Shown here piece after piece: positions 36,481 through 45,547 of a stretch of DNA of 64,000 bases (the first letter of the stretch is position 1; every line of letters starts with the position of its first letter). The position numbers and the translations under genes are program-made. This stretch comes from Thiomicrospira pelophila DSM 1534 (GTDB taxonomy: Bacteria; Pseudomonadota; Gammaproteobacteria; Thiomicrospirales; Thiomicrospiraceae): positions 1,178,001-1,242,000 of the forward strand of contig NZ_JOMR01000001.1 of NCBI RefSeq assembly GCF_000711195.1. The letters are read 5' to 3'. The notes beneath the pieces are model-generated. The model saw only the letters and a program-made list of their open reading frames with translations. It searched no databases and was not told the DNA's origin.

Positions 36481-37584
36481 ATGGCACAAACAATTTCAGA
36501 ACTTGAGAAAGAGCGCGCCAAGTTGCTCGAAGCGATCGAAGCTCAAGCCAGTCAGATTTCAACGAAACGTTCACCATCATCGAGCGCGTCTACCAACGAA
36601 GCGCGTCCCCATACTTTAAACGATTGGCTAAACGCCGCGGAGCAAGTTATGCCTGTATCTCAAAATGCACCATCTAGCAGTAGCAGTTCACGTGATTCTT
36701 ACAGACAACAAAGTCGGCCCGCTTCAAACAAACCACCAATGAACACACCCAATAATAAAGTGTCTTTTTTTGGGGTGATTATTATGTTGTCTTTGCTGTT
36801 GACGGTTATCGGAGTGGTTTACATTGCCTACACCACGATTCAGAAAGACTTGCAGCAAATGAGCAATATTCATAACGAAACCATCGAAACTATGGCTCAA
36901 CTGCAAGAAGATATGGTTGCGCTTCGAGAAACAGTTGAACAGGGTGGAAACTCTGAGGCTTTTGAAGAAGTGATTGCGCGTCTAGATCAATACGAGCAAG
37001 AACTAAGCGGTATAAAGCACCTACAAGCTAACATGCAGAATCAACGCCCACGTTTAAACCCGAATGCATTAAACGATGTCACTCAAACTTTAGAGCGCCA
37101 AATGGAATCACGTTTACAAGGTTTGGTGGATCAACTTAAACAATCAGGGGTTGCTTTGGAGGGGTTAACGTCTGATGAACCAGAAACCACTCAAAATGAG
37201 ATGACAATAAATGAGCCGACCGTGGCCGAACCGAAAGAACCAAGTGTGCCTAGAGTTGAAGAAAAGTTAGTTCGTCTAGTTGAACCCCAATCCGCTAAAG
37301 AAGAGGGTTTAAGTTGGTTAAAACAACAAACACCGGAACACTATGTTTTACAACTTGCTAGCATGCAAGAACGTGCCGGCATTGAGAAAATTATTGAGAA
37401 TAAAAACATTAAGAATGCGCAAATCATTCCACAGATACGTGACGGTAAACAGAGTTATGTATTAGTGCTAGGTACTTATAGTCAGCGCACAGAAGCCAAC
37501 CAAGCCTCAATCCAGGTGAAAGAAGAGACCAAAATTTCACCTTGGATTCGTCGAGTACGTGATTTAACTAGTCGAATTGAGTAG
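36481..37584 (+). CDS. SPOR-domain membrane protein
   Basis: The 367-residue protein has a low-complexity serine-rich N terminus, a single membrane helix (about 97-120), a coiled-coil stretch (about 125-235) and a C-terminal SPOR domain (about 287-365; HYVLQLASMQERAGIEKII and YVLVLGTYSQRTEANQAS). SPOR domains bind denuded glycan strands at the division septum, so this is probably a DamX-like division or wall protein facing the periplasm. The last 21 bases overlap the end of the histidine kinase gene on the other strand. Confidence 0.85.
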   Translation: MAQTISELEKERAKLLEAIEAQASQISTKRSPSSSASTNEARPHTLNDWLNAAEQVMPVSQNAPSSSSSSRDSYRQQSRPASNKPPMNTPNNKVSFFGVIIMLSLLLTVIGVVYIAYTTIQKDLQQMSNIHNETIETMAQLQEDMVALRETVEQGGNSEAFEEVIARLDQYEQELSGIKHLQANMQNQRPRLNPNALNDVTQTLERQMESRLQGLVDQLKQSGVALEGLTSDEPETTQNEMTINEPTVAEPKEPSVPRVEEKLVRLVEPQSAKEEGLSWLKQQTPEHYVLQLASMQERAGIEKIIENKNIKNAQIIPQIRDGKQSYVLVLGTYSQRTEANQASIQVKEETKISPWIRRVRDLTSRIE

Positions 37585-39099
37585 ATTCAAACTTAATTTA
37601 AAACACACACCTTGCAGGTCAGCTTGTTTCCAATTGCTGGCTTGCAAATCAGCTTGATGAAACTCTGCAATCAATCGTGCCAGATATAACCCCAAGCCTA
37701 AATGTGTTTCCTCTGTTTCACTTGGCAGCCGCATGGATACCATGCCTTCGAATATCTGCGTTTCAAAACCCACCGGCAATAGTGGGCCGCAATTAATCAC
37801 TTCAATACTTATTTTCATAGCAGTGTTTGCTAAACGAATTCGAATCGGACAAGCTGCATTATTAAAAGATAAGGCATTGTCGATCAATTTATCTAAAAGC
37901 TGTTCTAGCAAAAAACCATCGGCTTTTATAGTTAAATCATGTTTAGATAATTGATTCTCTATGACCACCAGGCCTGGTGCTTGACTCGATTGCACATCAA
38001 CAAAATAGTTAAGCAGTCTAGGTGTAACTTTGAGTGACATTAAGCGGTGATTTTGTAAGCTTTGCTCTAAGCTTGATGATTCTGATAAAGCTTGGATGAT
38101 GCGCTGAAGTTGCTGCAGACTTTGTTGAGCTTGCTCAATCCTTGGATGATCGGATTCTAAACTGAGAAGCTCTAAGCTCGCACTTAAGCGATTAATCGGG
38201 TTGTGTAATTCATGACGTAAACTATTTGGCAATTGTTTTAGATAACGCTCATAACTGGCTATTTTCTGAAGAATTTCTAGTATGTTCTGGCGTAGGTCTG
38301 TAATTTCATCTGCATAAGGTTCAGGGCGTTTTAAAACATGAGGTTGCCATTGGCGGGTCTCTAATTCAAAACTGCTGGTTACATCATTACTCAAGCGCAC
38401 AATGCGATTGGATAAAGAGCGTGAATACCACCAAACCCCCAATAACACTAACAGCATTAACACACTGCCTAAACCAACCAAATAATGAAAGTGGCGTAAG
38501 GTTTGATTAAAAATCGTGTCGAGGTTTTGCTCAAATACAATTGCGCCCACTTGTTGTTTATCAAGATAGAGTGGGCTTGCCGACATTAAGCTAACTGGTT
38601 TACCTTGTTGATCAGTACGGTATTGTTGACTGGGTTGGCCTTTTAACGCCATCTTTATTAAGGTGAGTTCGGGTTTTTCGCTTTGTGGAAAAGGGTAAGG
38701 CAAAACTTGACCCGAAAGCCGACCGACTAGCCCAATAACTTGCGCACCTAACTGTTCAAAAATCGGGGTTGATTGTGGAATTGGTTTGGCCAATTGTCCC
38801 ATTACATAGTTGGTTTGACCTTGTGGGTTAACTAACCAAATTGAACTGCTATGCAAATCAACATGGGACAGAACTTGACCAGCAGCCTGAGTTTGTCCCC
38901 ATAGATCCGGACGATTCTCTAAAATCAGTGCCAGGTTTTGTACCGTATGCTGATGCAACCGTGCTTGGTGCTCAAGTAACAAGTGTTGAAAGTCCATCGC
39001 AAACCGATAGGCGAGAAGCGGTAACAAACCCAGCATTAAAAGCAGGAGTACTAAACGACGTCGAATCGTAAACTTAAAGGGAAGGTTTGGCGGTTTCAT
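37564..39099 (-). CDS. Sensor histidine kinase
   Basis: The 511-residue protein has a membrane helix at about 14-34, a periplasmic region of about 180 residues, a second helix near 208-228, a HAMP-like linker, a dimerisation domain with LRHELHNPINRL (phospho-acceptor His near residue 300), and an ATPase domain with N box DKLIDNALSFN and G box GLGLYLARLIAEF. The usual HELRTPL is HELHNPI here. It follows the response regulator by 33 bases and should be its partner. One palindrome (37977-37988) encodes PGLV. Confidence 0.9.
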   Translation of the reverse strand: MKPPNLPFKFTIRRRLVLLLLMLGLLPLLAYRFAMDFQHLLLEHQARLHQHTVQNLALILENRPDLWGQTQAAGQVLSHVDLHSSSIWLVNPQGQTNYVMGQLAKPIPQSTPIFEQLGAQVIGLVGRLSGQVLPYPFPQSEKPELTLIKMALKGQPSQQYRTDQQGKPVSLMSASPLYLDKQQVGAIVFEQNLDTIFNQTLRHFHYLVGLGSVLMLLVLLGVWWYSRSLSNRIVRLSNDVTSSFELETRQWQPHVLKRPEPYADEITDLRQNILEILQKIASYERYLKQLPNSLRHELHNPINRLSASLELLSLESDHPRIEQAQQSLQQLQRIIQALSESSSLEQSLQNHRLMSLKVTPRLLNYFVDVQSSQAPGLVVIENQLSKHDLTIKADGFLLEQLLDKLIDNALSFNNAACPIRIRLANTAMKISIEVINCGPLLPVGFETQIFEGMVSMRLPSETEETHLGLGLYLARLIAEFHQADLQASNWKQADLQGVCFKLSLNLLNSTS

Positions 39100-39132
39100 A
39101 ATCTGTCATTTCTTAAACTAGAATTAGTGGTA

Positions 39133-39861
39133 TTAATTTGCATCTCGCCAGCTATATCCTCGTCCGTAAACGTTATGAATTTGATCAAAATTCGGGGAAT
39201 GTTGTTTAAACGCTTGTCGAATTCGACAGATATGAGTATTGATTGTATTACGTTCCACCACACCTTGTGTTGCGGCCTGTAATTGCTGGTAAGAAATCAC
39301 TGAACCCGCCGGCTGTTGAGCAAATTGTTCAAGCATTTCAAGTTCAGTAATCGTTAATGCCAAAAGCTGATTTTGCCAATAGGCTTTGAGGTTTGGCTTA
39401 TCAATTACCAAACCTGATAACTGACTAGTGGTTTGATCTGAAGGCGCTTGTGAAACCGCGTGATTTGACCCCTTTGTCAGTCGCAGTATATTCGTCACTT
39501 TGCGTTGTAATACCGCTAAACTCACGGGTTTAGGCAGATAATCAACCGCTCCCAAATCATGACCGAGCATAATATCAAATTCAGATTGACGCTCAGACAG
39601 GAATATAATTGGAATAGGGCGCTGATAGGATTGTAACTCTCGCGCTAAATCAAAGCCCGCATCCTTATCAGAGCCCAAAATAATATCCGCAATAAACAAA
39701 TCAGGTAACTGCTGTTTAAAGCGTTGCTGAACATCCGTTTTAGTCTGGTAGGCTTCTAAAACAAGGCCTGGCTGCTGTGAAAGAGCCACGCGTAAGTTTT
39801 CAAGTTGCGCTAAGTCATCCTCAACTATCAGCACACAATAAGTCTCATGCTCTGATTGCAT
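39133..39861 (-). CDS. OmpR-type response regulator
   Basis: The protein of about 242 residues has a receiver domain (LIVEDDLAQLENL, phospho-acceptor Asp in LFIADIILG, and Lys in VDYLPKPVSL) and a winged-helix DNA-binding domain (VISYQQLQAATQGVVERNTINTHICRIR starts near residue 182). The start may be GTG at 39867 or ATG at 39861. The spacer before it is the iterated palindrome CCAGGCCTGG, whose AGG is the only Shine-Dalgarno-like element. It lies between a cupin gene and the histidine kinase gene, all on the same strand. Confidence 0.92.
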   Translation of the reverse strand: MQSEHETYCVLIVEDDLAQLENLRVALSQQPGLVLEAYQTKTDVQQRFKQQLPDLFIADIILGSDKDAGFDLARELQSYQRPIPIIFLSERQSEFDIMLGHDLGAVDYLPKPVSLAVLQRKVTNILRLTKGSNHAVSQAPSDQTTSQLSGLVIDKPNLKAYWQNQLLALTITELEMLEQFAQQPAGSVISYQQLQAATQGVVERNTINTHICRIRQAFKQHSPNFDQIHNVYGRGYSWRDAN

Positions 39862-39865
39862 GATC

Positions 39866-39877
39866 ACCAGGCCTGGT
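39866..39877. repeat. ACCAGGCCTGGT palindrome at a stop-start junction
   Basis: The palindrome fills the whole gap between the cupin stop codon (39877-39879) and the response regulator start, overlapping the alternative GTG start. Confidence 0.95.
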
Positions 39878-40809
39878 TATTTAACAAACTGAAAATCAAG
39901 GATCTGCATATTCATAATTAAGCCGGCATCTTGAATAGGCAACACAATCGCATCTTCATCCGACTCGTTGTGGTGTGAGTGCCACCAGCCTGGAGGCGTA
40001 ATAAACACCGATCCAGCAACCCAGTTGGCACGGATCGGATCCACTATTTGGCCGTTCTCATCCAATTCTTTACCAATCATTGTGTAGGTGTTTTCACCCG
40101 CTGATACACAATAGTCGATCGCGATGGAATTATGACGATGCGGCTTCTGAACGACTTTTTTCGGCAAAACATTATATAAAGACCAAAGCGTGTGCGTTAA
40201 AGTCATGGTTAATGGAAAGTTCGGGTTAGATAACAAAATACCGGTGCGATTCCGACCTTCGCCTTGTGCTCGAACTCTGGCTAATTCTTCATGTAGGCGT
40301 TGTTTGGTATAAAGTACTGGCTCAAAACGTTGCTCAGTCGGCTGTACGCCCAAGTAGTTTAATAACGGTGCATCGTGTACCCAATAAAGCGCAGAATCGG
40401 CTGTTGCGCTGTGTAAAGCATCAGGCACAGCCGGTAATGTAAACAAGTCACCTTCGTTCCACTCAATTGTGCCATGTTGCATTTGAGTACGCCCTTTGCC
40501 TCGAATCACATAAAACATTTGCGAGGTAGCTTTGGCATCGGTGCGAATACTGGTGCCGTCGCTAATACGTATAAAATTCGCCATCAAGTTGGGTGTGGTC
40601 GCATCATAGCTGGTTTGCAGCTGCGCCTTTAGATCGAACGGAATAATGCGTGTCGCGCCATCTTTATGCAAACTGTGCGGAAAATCAATCACATCAATTT
40701 TTGGCATCGGCGGATTTACAGCTGACATATACTCTTTAAACTCAGCCTGATGTTGCCATTTTTGTTGGGCTGCTTGCTGAACTTGTTCGATAGGTTGTCT
40801 ATTCATCAT
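39877..40809 (-). CDS. Bicupin, gentisate 1,2-dioxygenase-like
   Basis: The 310-residue protein has two cupin modules: SQMFYVIRGKGRTQMQHG with EGDLFTLP in the first half, and KPHRHNSIAIDYCV with FITPPGWWHSHHNES in the second, where the histidines could hold iron. Spacing resembles gentisate dioxygenase and related ring-cleaving bicupins, but no aromatic degradation genes are nearby, so the substrate is open. It is the first gene of the cupin-regulator-kinase set. The start is one of two adjacent ATGs. Confidence 0.75.
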   Translation of the reverse strand: MMNRQPIEQVQQAAQQKWQHQAEFKEYMSAVNPPMPKIDVIDFPHSLHKDGATRIIPFDLKAQLQTSYDATTPNLMANFIRISDGTSIRTDAKATSQMFYVIRGKGRTQMQHGTIEWNEGDLFTLPAVPDALHSATADSALYWVHDAPLLNYLGVQPTEQRFEPVLYTKQRLHEELARVRAQGEGRNRTGILLSNPNFPLTMTLTHTLWSLYNVLPKKVVQKPHRHNSIAIDYCVSAGENTYTMIGKELDENGQIVDPIRANWVAGSVFITPPGWWHSHHNESDEDAIVLPIQDAGLIMNMQILDFQFVK

Positions 40810-40857
40810 AGGATTTATCTCGCTATTAAAGGGTCTATGTTTATGCGGCTAATTATA

Positions 40858-42390
40858 TTAGCGAAAGCGATGCAGTTTTTTGCGTTCGCTAGAGGAGGGG
40901 ATGCCTAAAGCCTCACGATATTTAGCAATCGTTCGGCGAGCGACACTAATATCCTTTTCTTCCAATAATTCCATTAATTTATTATCGCTTAAAGGCTTTT
41001 TGGCCTCTTCTTGAGATATTAACTCCTTGATATGCGCTTTAATCGCAATCGCCGATTGATCGTCACTGCCATATTGGCTAACGCCAGTTGAAAAGAAATA
41101 TTTTAGCTCAAAGGTACCGCGCGGTGTTTGAATATATTTTTGATTGGTGGCGCGTGAAATGGTCGACTCATGCAACTCTAGAACTTCAGCTACCTCACGT
41201 AACACTAAAGGCTGCATGGCTTGCTCACCTTCTTCAAAAAAACGGTGTTGTTTTTCTACAATATAACGTCCAACCCGCAATAGGGTTTCTCCACGGCTCT
41301 GCACGCTTTTAATCAAACCACGCGCTTCAAGTAATTGCTCTTTGATTTTTCGTGCTTGTTCACTATCGGTTAATTTACTGGCTAAATCGATATAAGTGGA
41401 GTTTACGGTTAATCGAGGAAAAGCATCCGCATTCAACTCAACCACCCAACCTTGGCGTGAACGAAACAAACGTAAATCCGGCACGACAATATCGGCCTGG
41501 GTAACCGAAAACTCTCGGCCCGGACGCGGATTGAGTGACTGGATACTACGAAGCAATTCATCAAGTTGAGCATCATCTAGCCCGTACACTTTCTTAATAC
41601 GCTTATGATCGTGGTAGGACAACCAATCAAAGTGCTCTTCTATCAATTGCTTAGCGGTAACAAAGTAGGGCGTTTTCGGCATAGATTTGAGTTGCAAAAG
41701 TAAACACTCTTGTACTGAACGAGCACCGACGCCTGAAGGTTCGAATTGCTGAACAATTTCTAACACGGCTTCTAGATCTTTGAGACTTACTTTTAATGAA
41801 GGCTCATTTTGTTGGATTGAGTTGAGTACAGATTCAAGTGGTGCATGGAGATAACCTTCGTCATTGATTTCATCAATTAAGAACGAAGCGATAGTGGCGA
41901 AGCTATCGGATGGCCAAGCATAAATATCGGCTTGCCAATTTAGGTGACTATGTAAGCTAACTTGTTCGGCGGTGTAATTTTCCGGTGCGGTGTAATCATC
42001 AGAGTCTTGTGAACTGCTGGTTTGAGATGAGGAAGGGGTGGTTTGGCGATCACTATACAGGTCATCCCAGGTGTAATCAGCACTGTAGGCATCGTCAGCA
42101 TGGTTGACATCATCATTAATATCCAGGGCTTTTAAGTCGCTATCTGTGGACAATGGGCTATCAGAATCAGAATCTTCAGGCGCGTCTTTATCACGCGATT
42201 CATCTGAGCTATCAAACTCATCGATCAACTCATCTTCAACCTCAAGCATAAAGTTGGTTTCAAGCGTCGCTTGAATCGTCTGCTGAACCTCCAGAGCGGA
42301 ATACTGTAATATCTTAATTGACTGTTGCAACTGTGGCGTCAATTTAAGTTGTTGGCCAATATTTATTTGTAAACCTGGCATCATTGCCAT
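40858..42390 (-). CDS. rpoN: RNA polymerase sigma-54 factor
   Basis: The 510-residue protein is RpoN: glutamine-rich region I (LQINIGQQLKLTPQLQQSIK), an acidic region II (about 50-140, rich in Asp and Ser), the core-binding and DNA-binding region, and the RpoN box ARRTIAKYREALGI. Sigma-54 reads -24/-12 promoters with activator ATPases. The usual neighbours lptB, hpf and ptsN are missing. AAAGGAGTG precedes the ATG; starts at 42390 and 42384 are both possible. Confidence 0.96.
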   Translation of the reverse strand: MAMMPGLQINIGQQLKLTPQLQQSIKILQYSALEVQQTIQATLETNFMLEVEDELIDEFDSSDESRDKDAPEDSDSDSPLSTDSDLKALDINDDVNHADDAYSADYTWDDLYSDRQTTPSSSQTSSSQDSDDYTAPENYTAEQVSLHSHLNWQADIYAWPSDSFATIASFLIDEINDEGYLHAPLESVLNSIQQNEPSLKVSLKDLEAVLEIVQQFEPSGVGARSVQECLLLQLKSMPKTPYFVTAKQLIEEHFDWLSYHDHKRIKKVYGLDDAQLDELLRSIQSLNPRPGREFSVTQADIVVPDLRLFRSRQGWVVELNADAFPRLTVNSTYIDLASKLTDSEQARKIKEQLLEARGLIKSVQSRGETLLRVGRYIVEKQHRFFEEGEQAMQPLVLREVAEVLELHESTISRATNQKYIQTPRGTFELKYFFSTGVSQYGSDDQSAIAIKAHIKELISQEEAKKPLSDNKLMELLEEKDISVARRTIAKYREALGIPSSSERKKLHRFR

Positions 42391-42568
42391 CTACAAACAC
42401 TCCTTTAATTCATCAGAATAGTCTGGTCTTATTCTAACAATAAAACCCAGACAAACGGATACAGTCTAAGTATCAAATTCACCCCTAAAGCACAGAGTTG
42501 CCGATATAATAATCGAAAACTAATGAAAACGTAACGACAACGTCAAAAAGTCTTGGGAGGATACAAAA

Positions 42569-43012
42569 ATGTCAATGAAACTTGAAGTAAAGCAACTTGT
42601 TGATCAGCTTGATGAAAATGCAAATTGGGACGACTTAGTTCGTGAATTAATTCGCCAACGTAAAGTGACTATCGGAATGCGTGAAGAGGAAATTCAACAA
42701 TCCGAAGAACTCACTGTGTCTGATGCAAATGCCATTATGGCGCGCCTAAATTCAAGCAAATCATTACCTGATGATATGCGCAACACCAACAAATATAAAC
42801 CTGGAAATGCGACCACTTTTGGTATGGTAGCCGGTATTTTAGCCATTCTATTTGTTGTGATTCCACCCATTTCATGGATTGCTGCAGTAACGGCGTTTGT
42901 GTCTGGGGTTTATGGCATGATTAAAAAAGAGGAAAAGGCATGGATTCCAATTCTATTAGCTATCGTGTCTTTGTTTGCTTATTTTGTTATTGATATGGGT
43001 ATGGGGAGTTAG
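42569..43012 (+). CDS. Hypothetical two-helix membrane protein
   Basis: I do not recognise this 147-residue protein. The first 85 residues are polar and charged; then come two hydrophobic helices (about 88-115 and 122-144) with the short loop KKEEKAW. A good ribosome binding site (GGGAGG) precedes the ATG, and a clear terminator follows, so it is a single-gene unit. It is divergent from rpoN. A role cannot be inferred. Confidence 0.7.
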   Translation: MSMKLEVKQLVDQLDENANWDDLVRELIRQRKVTIGMREEEIQQSEELTVSDANAIMARLNSSKSLPDDMRNTNKYKPGNATTFGMVAGILAILFVVIPPISWIAAVTAFVSGVYGMIKKEEKAWIPILLAIVSLFAYFVIDMGMGS

Positions 43013-43048
43013 GCGCATTTTTCGTCTCGATTAAGCTCTATTAATTCT

Positions 43049-43075
43049 AAAACCAGCTTTAATGCTGGTTTTTTT
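43049..43075 (+). terminator. Terminator after the 42569 gene
   Basis: AAAACCAGC and GCTGGTTTT form a stem around TTTAAT, followed by a T run. The remaining 200 bases to 43283 are AT-rich and hold nothing I can name. Confidence 0.85.
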
Positions 43076-43283
43076 ATGTATGCATAATACAAAAAGATTA
43101 ATCGTAATTTTAGAGAAATGCATTATAAAAAAATATCGGGATTTTTAGATTATTTATCATGTAGATAGCGTTATTCCAGATCTGGGGAAACCTTATCAAT
43201 TATTCGCATAATGTATATTATGTTAAATTCAATAAATAAAAAAAGGACGCATAATAGTAGGTACTAAGCCCGCCTACTTGTGG

Positions 43284-43646
43284 TTAAGAAAATAACTGAG
43301 TCACCGTTTCCGATGGTCTAGCAATAACGGCTCGCTCACCAATCACCACAATTGGTCTTTGAATCAGCTTTGGATGATTACTTAAAATCTCTAACCAGGC
43401 CTGGTGGTCACGTTCGTCGTTTACATTTAAACCCATGGCTTGAAATAGAACTTCATTTGTCCGAATAATATCCGTCACCTGACAGTTTAATAATTGGCAT
43501 AACCGATCAAGTTCTTCAGTATTTGGCGGTGTTTCTAAATAACGTATTTCTTCAACTTCATAACCATTGGCGTGCAATAAGGTTAAAGCTCCTCGACTTT
43601 TTGAGCACATAGGGTTGTGGTAAATGCGGGCTTGTTTGGCTGTCAT
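43284..43646 (-). CDS. arsC: ArsC-family reductase
   Basis: The 120-residue protein has the ArsC motif IYHNPMCSKSRGAL with catalytic Cys14, and QRPIVVIGERAVIARP with the substrate-loop arginines. Glutaredoxin-linked arsenate reductases and the Spx-like YfgD group share this pattern; isolated copies like this one, away from arsB or arsR, may have other roles. One palindrome (43394-43405) encodes HQAW in the helix before the QRPIVV loop. Confidence 0.85.
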   Translation of the reverse strand: MTAKQARIYHNPMCSKSRGALTLLHANGYEVEEIRYLETPPNTEELDRLCQLLNCQVTDIIRTNEVLFQAMGLNVNDERDHQAWLEILSNHPKLIQRPIVVIGERAVIARPSETVTQLFS

Positions 43647-43675
43647 AAACCTATCCTTGATCTTTTTTTTATTCT

Positions 43676-43906
43676 TTATTCTTTGCTATCTTTATCTAAA
43701 CGCTTATTTAAGGCCGCTTCAACCGCGTCTAAACGTGATTTGCACACCTGATAGGCATGACTGGCATCATCAACCATCGGTACTAATTGGTCAATATCAA
43801 CCTCTTCCGCATGGGTTAATTGCTCGGCAATCTCTTGTAAACGCGCATAATTTTGTTTAAAGCTTTCCGCTTTTGTAGACGCTTTGGTTTGAACTTTAGC
43901 CGTCAT
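43676..43906 (-). CDS. xseB: Exodeoxyribonuclease VII small subunit
   Basis: The 76-residue protein fits XseB: NYARLQEIAEQLTHAEEVDIDQLVPMVD, then a helix with YQVCKSRLDAVEAAL. Several XseB chains coat each XseA. It follows xseA by 21 bases on the same strand, which supports the call despite short length. Confidence 0.88.
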   Translation of the reverse strand: MTAKVQTKASTKAESFKQNYARLQEIAEQLTHAEEVDIDQLVPMVDDASHAYQVCKSRLDAVEAALNKRLDKDSKE

Positions 43907-43927
43907 CTTGACTAGACTCCTAATTAA

Positions 43928-45547
43928 TTAACTCTTTAGTGGTTGTACTTGAACCGATCCATCCTGAAACTCAACTCTAAATTGGCTTAGAGATTGAGCT
44001 TGAGCTGCACTTGATATCGGCGCACCCTGTTGCGTTTTAGCCATAGCAAAACCGCGTTTAAGCTGCGACTGTGGTCCTGAACTCAAAATAAACCCCATAG
44101 TTTGTTTAAGCTGTTGGCGAAAGAAGCTAATCGCCCTTTTAGCATTCTGCTCAATTAGCTGTTGGTTGCTCTCTATCTGTTGTTTTGACCGGCTAATCGG
44201 TTGCTGAGCTTGGCTTATAATGTGTCGCAATTGATAATCTAAACTTGCTCGTTCACTACTAACCCATTGCTGACTAGTGTGTTTAATTTGAGTATATAAG
44301 GGTTCCAGCTGGGTTTTCCAATGCGTCAAGTTACGATTTTGTGAATAGTCAATTTGTTGTTTGAGTTGCTGTAACTGAGCTTGCGTTGTCTGCAATTGCT
44401 GCTGACTCAGGCGTTCAATTTGTTGCCAATTTTGCGTCGCTTGTTTTGCGCTGTTTTCAATTCGATGCCAAATACCGGCAACCACTTTACTGGGTGTGTC
44501 AAATCTTAGGCAGGCGACTTCGTCTAATATAGTGTTATCTCGCTCATGTCCTATGCCGGTTAAAACTGGTAAAGGTTGGGTTGTAATTGCTTTGGCTAAC
44601 TCCAATTGATTTAAAGGGTTTAGATCCAACTTAGCACCACCACCACGAATAATAACCAAGGCATCGAACGGGTTTTTTTGATGAATGCCGCTAAAGGCAT
44701 CCAGCGCACTGAGCATTTCGCTCACGGCCGCTTCGCCTTGAAAGCTGCTATGAAAATAAACAAACTCACATAAATTATAGTATTCAAGCGCATCCGCTTC
44801 GGCACGAAAATCACCCAATCCAGCCGCATTTGGTGGTGAAATCACCGCGATTCTAAACAAATCAGCCGGAAATGGAATTTGTTTATTAGACTGATAAATT
44901 CCTTGTTTTATCAATTCCTTACGAATAGCAATTAAATTTGCTTCAATCTCACCCAAGGTAAATTTTGGATCAAGGTCTTCCACCACTAATGAAAAGCCGA
45001 ATTTCTCATGGAAGTTAATCCCGACCTGAATTAAGACCTTTTGCCCGTCTTGCAAAGCACTGCCGGTCACCTGCTCAAATCGGCTTAATAAGCGACTGGC
45101 ATTTGATGCCCAAATCATGGCGCGACACGACGCTAAGGTTTGACCTTGGTCGTTATTTTCACTGAGTTCTAAATAAATATGGCCACGTCGCTCATTAATA
45201 TTCGCAATCTCCGCCCTCACCCATAAAGCTTTTGGAAACGCGCCTTTTAGCTTGGTCTGCACTTGATTTAACAATTGCGACAAGCTGACACTGTTAGCTT
45301 CGGTTTCTTCCTCTGAAGACAGAGTAACCGAATCAAAACTCAAATCCAGCGAAGCCGTTTGCGAATCAACAATGGCATTTTGACCACTCAAATCTGATTG
45401 GTTTGAAGAATCAAGCCATTGTGAAAACAAACTTAAATCCACTTGATCAGGGTCCGGCAAATACCATTTGCGTTTAAGTGGATCCCAGCCAGCCCCTTGC
45501 TGCTTGGCTAAATCTTTGTCGGGATAAGGCACATCAAGGTATAGCAT
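43928..45547 (-). CDS. xseA: Exodeoxyribonuclease VII large subunit with DUF5710 N-terminal domain
   Basis: The 539-residue protein has the XseA order: an OB-fold domain (LWVRAEIANINERRGHIYLEL, about residue 109), the catalytic region (VISPPNAAGLGDF, IIRGGGAKLDL, TGIGHERDNTILDEVA), and a long coiled coil. Before the OB fold are about 85 extra residues: YLDVPYPDKDLAKQQGAGWD with KRKWYLP, the pattern of DUF5710, a small domain usually found in plasmid primases and helicases. Then a Ser/Asp-rich linker follows. This fusion is unusual. The ATG at 45547 with GGAG upstream is chosen; it overlaps dusA by 14 bases. Confidence 0.93.
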   Translation of the reverse strand: MLYLDVPYPDKDLAKQQGAGWDPLKRKWYLPDPDQVDLSLFSQWLDSSNQSDLSGQNAIVDSQTASLDLSFDSVTLSSEEETEANSVSLSQLLNQVQTKLKGAFPKALWVRAEIANINERRGHIYLELSENNDQGQTLASCRAMIWASNASRLLSRFEQVTGSALQDGQKVLIQVGINFHEKFGFSLVVEDLDPKFTLGEIEANLIAIRKELIKQGIYQSNKQIPFPADLFRIAVISPPNAAGLGDFRAEADALEYYNLCEFVYFHSSFQGEAAVSEMLSALDAFSGIHQKNPFDALVIIRGGGAKLDLNPLNQLELAKAITTQPLPVLTGIGHERDNTILDEVACLRFDTPSKVVAGIWHRIENSAKQATQNWQQIERLSQQQLQTTQAQLQQLKQQIDYSQNRNLTHWKTQLEPLYTQIKHTSQQWVSSERASLDYQLRHIISQAQQPISRSKQQIESNQQLIEQNAKRAISFFRQQLKQTMGFILSSGPQSQLKRGFAMAKTQQGAPISSAAQAQSLSQFRVEFQDGSVQVQPLKS

